NCBI GenBank assembly: GCA_027456925.1
Contig: DAIDTZ010000455.1
Location: 1-8,235, forward strand
DNA from: Nitrospirota bacterium
Lineage (GTDB): Bacteria > Nitrospirota > UBA9217
DNA length: 8,235 nucleotides
Direction: 5' to 3'
Part shown: piece by piece, positions 6,447 through 8,235 of the stretch
How the letters are laid out: each line of letters begins with the position of its first letter
Numbering within the stretch: the first letter of the stretch is position 1
Notes under the pieces: model-generated
The model's input: the letters and a program-made list of their open reading frames with translations, nothing else
Database searches by the model: none
What the model was told of the DNA's origin: nothing
Program-made: the position numbers and the translations under genes

Positions 6447-7778
6447 TCAACTTCTCGAACGATAGGGTTTGCGGCCGCTGCCCGGAGCTTTCGGCTTCCC
6501 TGCTCCCGGCCTGTCGTAGGCGCGTTGCGGTTTGCGTCCTGCGCCGGTGCCTGTTGCCTTTTGAGTTCTCGGCTTAGGCTCCGTGCTCTCGCTGAATGTT
6601 TTGCCGAACATTCTTGCTGCGGCAGTTTTAGGTCTTCGCGGTTTTAACGCCGGGCCCTTTGCAGCGCCTTTGTCCCCTATCCCCTGCCCCGGGCGCCTCG
6701 TCACTATACTTCCCTGGCTTTTTTCTCTCGACTCAAAAGATTTTCCCGTTCCCGGCCTTGAAAACACAGGGCCCTGGTTCGGCCTCTTGCTGACTTCCTC
6801 ACGAGGAGAACGTCGTGGACCTCTTCCGCTGGCCCCCTGCCCGGGAACCCGGGGGCCCGGTTTTCGCCAGCTATCTTTCGTTTCGGATCCCGGCCCCGGT
6901 CTCCGTTGTTCCAATGTTTTTTCCGGACGATAGCCTGTCATCGGTCTTCTGTCGCCACGCGGGCGCAAGCCAGTAGCAGCCCGGGGACCTTTGACTTCTT
7001 CTGCCCCCCGCCCCTCTTTGCTCCGCACTGCCGCTGGTTTTGGCGTCCTGATCTCCGTTTTCAAAGCGTCGTCTTTCAACTCCTTAACTTCTGTCCCCGA
7101 CAAGTAGCGGAAAGACCCCTCAGGCAGATCGCCGAGAACAAGATTGCCGGTCTTAACCCTCTTCAGTTTAATCACCGAATGACCGACGCGGTCGAACATG
7201 CGCCGGACCTGGCGTTTCCTGCCTTCATGGATCGTAATTTCCAGCCAGGAGTTCGCTTCTTCCTTGCTGATCTTCTTGAGCTTCGCGGGCGCAGTCTTGC
7301 CGTCGTCGAGATAGATACCCTGTTCGAGCAGGTTGATCTGCTCATCCGTAAGCATGCCCTTCACCTTCGCACGATACGTTTTGGGAAATTCATGCTTCGG
7401 GTGAGTAATAAGGTGCGCAAAATCCCCATCGTTCGTGAGGAGCAGCAGCCCTTCAGTGTTGTAATCCAACCGCCCCACAGGATAGACGCGAACCTTCAGG
7501 CCTTTGAGCAAATTGAGCACCGTCGGCCTTCCCTCGGGGTCGGCCATGGTCGTTACAAAACCGGCGGGCTTGTTCAGCATGATATAAACCAGGGGCTGCT
7601 TGGGGTTGATGAGTTTCCCATCGACTTTGATATGGTCCTTCGACCCATCAGCCTTGGTGCCGAGTTCCGTCACTACTTTGCCGTTCACCCGGACCCTGCC
7701 TTCGGTAATGAGCTGTTCTGCCGCCCGGCGAGAGGTAACTCCGGCGGCGGAAATGATTTTCTGAACGCGTTCTAACAT
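6447..7778 (-). CDS. rluB: 23S rRNA pseudouridine synthase (RsuA/RluB family) with long basic tail
   Basis: Family members convert uridine to pseudouridine in rRNA; RluB acts at U2605 (E. coli numbering) of 23S rRNA. Domain order: S4 RNA-binding domain (about 2-60, with GVTSRRAAEQLITEGRV at 13-29), then the RsuA-type catalytic domain (about 63-235) with VGRLDYNTEGLLLLTNDG (101-118) carrying the catalytic Asp105, FPKTYRAKVKG (131-141), and EGRKRQVRRMF (185-195). RluB, RluE, RluF and RsuA are close relatives. The S4 domain together with the basic tail favours RluB, though not decisively. The protein is 443 residues, longer than the usual 240-300. Residues from about 240 onward are low-complexity, rich in Arg, Gly, Pro and Lys with repeated RPGxG motifs, probably a disordered RNA-binding tail. 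The ATG at 7778 has AAGGAAG upstream and a good promoter at 7820-7848. acyP follows after 28 bases. Confidence 0.94.
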   Translation of the reverse strand: MLERVQKIISAAGVTSRRAAEQLITEGRVRVNGKVVTELGTKADGSKDHIKVDGKLINPKQPLVYIMLNKPAGFVTTMADPEGRPTVLNLLKGLKVRVYPVGRLDYNTEGLLLLTNDGDFAHLITHPKHEFPKTYRAKVKGMLTDEQINLLEQGIYLDDGKTAPAKLKKISKEEANSWLEITIHEGRKRQVRRMFDRVGHSVIKLKRVKTGNLVLGDLPEGSFRYLSGTEVKELKDDALKTEIRTPKPAAVRSKEGRGAEEVKGPRAATGLRPRGDRRPMTGYRPEKTLEQRRPGPGSETKDSWRKPGPRVPGQGASGRGPRRSPREEVSKRPNQGPVFSRPGTGKSFESREKSQGSIVTRRPGQGIGDKGAAKGPALKPRRPKTAAARMFGKTFSESTEPKPRTQKATGTGAGRKPQRAYDRPGAGKPKAPGSGRKPYRSRS

Positions 7779-7819
7779 GACTTCCTTTCTCGGAACAGCT
7801 ACATTTTTTGTTGTGTATG

Positions 7820-7848
7820 ATTATACAGTCAATCCCGGGGAAAAGCAA
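7820..7848 (-). promoter_or_regulatory. Sigma-70-type promoter of the rluB-acyP-DUF4253 unit
   Basis: On the minus strand a perfect -10 TATAAT (7820-7825) lies 17 bases after TTGCTT (7843-7848, 3 of 6 to the -35 consensus). It would start RNA about 35 bases before the rluB ATG. A TTGACT at 7827-7832 is too close to this -10 (1 base) to act as its -35. A short inverted repeat TGTAT-AATC-ATACA overlaps the -10 and could be an operator. Confidence 0.62.
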
Positions 7849-7928
7849 TGAAGGCGCGCCAACCCGCCCGTTCTTCAGTTCAAAAAGAGGCTGGAGGGGC
7901 AACAGGCATGGTCACTATCATCTGCAAT

Positions 7929-8235
7929 TTATGTTTTTGTACCAGAGCTATGCAAAGCCCGCTCAAGAAATATTTCCCGAATGCTCGAATCCCGCAGTCG
8001 TTCTTCATCTTCGATCGGCAAGGAAGAAAAACGACGTTTCACAGCTTCTGCAAACAGGCCGGAACCGGCACCGACGACTTCTCCCGTTGTCGAGTACAAC
8101 GGCGTATCATGCACGCCGCAGCTTGGAGATCGGGCCTTGAAAATAAACCCGCAAATTTTTTCCTGCTCCAGTTGCGGTATTTTTTTTTTCAATCCAGCGC
8201 ATAAACTCTTCGGTCCTGTTTTGACGGCTCTCGAT
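7929..8235 (-). CDS. DUF523 (TudS-like) family protein, 5' end cut by window edge, apparent frameshift
   Basis: The C-terminal part of a DUF523 protein. From base 8192 down, the frame reads CGFIFKARSPSCGV, then GAGSGLFAEAV, SLPIEDEERLRD and IREIFLERAL before the TAA at 7929-7931. These are the conserved end of the family, including the Cys of SPSCG. The family includes the thiouracil desulfidase TudS, which holds a [4Fe-4S] cluster with three Cys, the last in SPSCG; the other two would lie outside this window. Upstream of base 8190 the family-like sequence (NRTEEFMRWIEKK) is in another frame. The switch falls in a run of ten A (8180-8189), and one A fewer would join them. A TTG at 8192 could begin a short 87-residue product but has no support as a real start. 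No DUF1722 domain follows. It may be a pseudogene, a slippage site or a sequencing error. The true substrate is unknown. Confidence 0.75.
   Translation of the reverse strand, partial: SRAVKTGPKSLCAGLKKKIPQLEQEKICGFIFKARSPSCGVHDTPLYSTTGEVVGAGSGLFAEAVKRRFSSLPIEDEERLRDSSIREIFLERALHSSGTKT
8180..8189 (-). other. Homopolymer A10 run at the frame break in the DUF523 gene
   Basis: Ten T on the plus strand (ten A in the coding sense). The family-like frames on each side are offset by one base: the upstream frame reads Ile-Glu-Lys-Lys then Asn-Thr-Ala, while the downstream frame reads Lys-Ile-Pro-Gln-Leu and on into SPSCG. A9 or A12 would restore one continuous protein. Confidence 0.85.

Noticed and set aside
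6906..7775. Plus-strand open frame of 289 codons
   Set aside because: It is antisense to the well-supported rluB coding region and shows no recognisable motif or good ribosome binding site.
7827..7832. TTGACT next to the rluB -10, considered as its -35
   Set aside because: Only one base separates it from TATAAT, and no usable -10 lies 16-18 bases downstream of it.
7848..8204. Plus-strand open frame of 118 codons at the right end
   Set aside because: It is antisense to the DUF523 segment, whose SPSCG and ERLRD motifs identify the minus strand as coding.

Overview
This window is a bacterial chromosome segment of housekeeping character, and every gene I can support lies on the minus strand. 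Moderately GC-rich coding DNA, Shine-Dalgarno sites, sigma-70-like promoters, GTG starts and a lipoprotein signal fit a Gram-negative-type bacterium. The look of the proteins (RluB with a long basic tail, a stand-alone DUF465 protein, an ilvD-ilvB pair) suggests the Nitrospirota/Desulfobacterota range. That placement is an impression only. No mobile element, CRISPR array, rRNA or tRNA was seen.

In the direction of transcription (high to low coordinates) the layout is as follows. (1) The 3' part of a DUF523 (TudS-like) gene enters from the right edge. Its frame appears broken at a run of ten A. (2) A promoter at 7820-7848 precedes rluB (23S rRNA pseudouridine synthase, Arg/Gly/Pro-rich tail), then acylphosphatase, then a DUF4253 lipoprotein whose start overlaps the acylphosphatase stop. 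A possible 30-residue membrane micro-ORF follows. (3) tsaB and rimI overlap by 28 bases. They are tRNA t6A biosynthesis and ribosomal protein S18 acetylation genes, a common bacterial pairing. (4) A small DUF465 helical protein is followed by two tandem intrinsic terminators, which close this block. (5) A new promoter and a leader of about 150 bases precede ilvD (dihydroxy-acid dehydratase). ilvB (acetolactate synthase large subunit) comes next and runs off the left edge with only its last residues missing. These are two steps of valine/isoleucine synthesis, and ilvN and ilvC would be the expected next genes beyond the edge.

The right-hand block is mainly translation and RNA modification (rluB, tsaB, rimI) plus two poorly understood genes. 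The left-hand block is branched-chain amino acid synthesis. I found no evidence of a defence or other dramatic novel system. The points most worth a second look are the A10 frame break in the DUF523 gene, the acylphosphatase/DUF4253 lipoprotein coupling, the hydrophobic micro-ORF joined to it by a CTGA overlap, and a possibly leaderless tsaB promoter.
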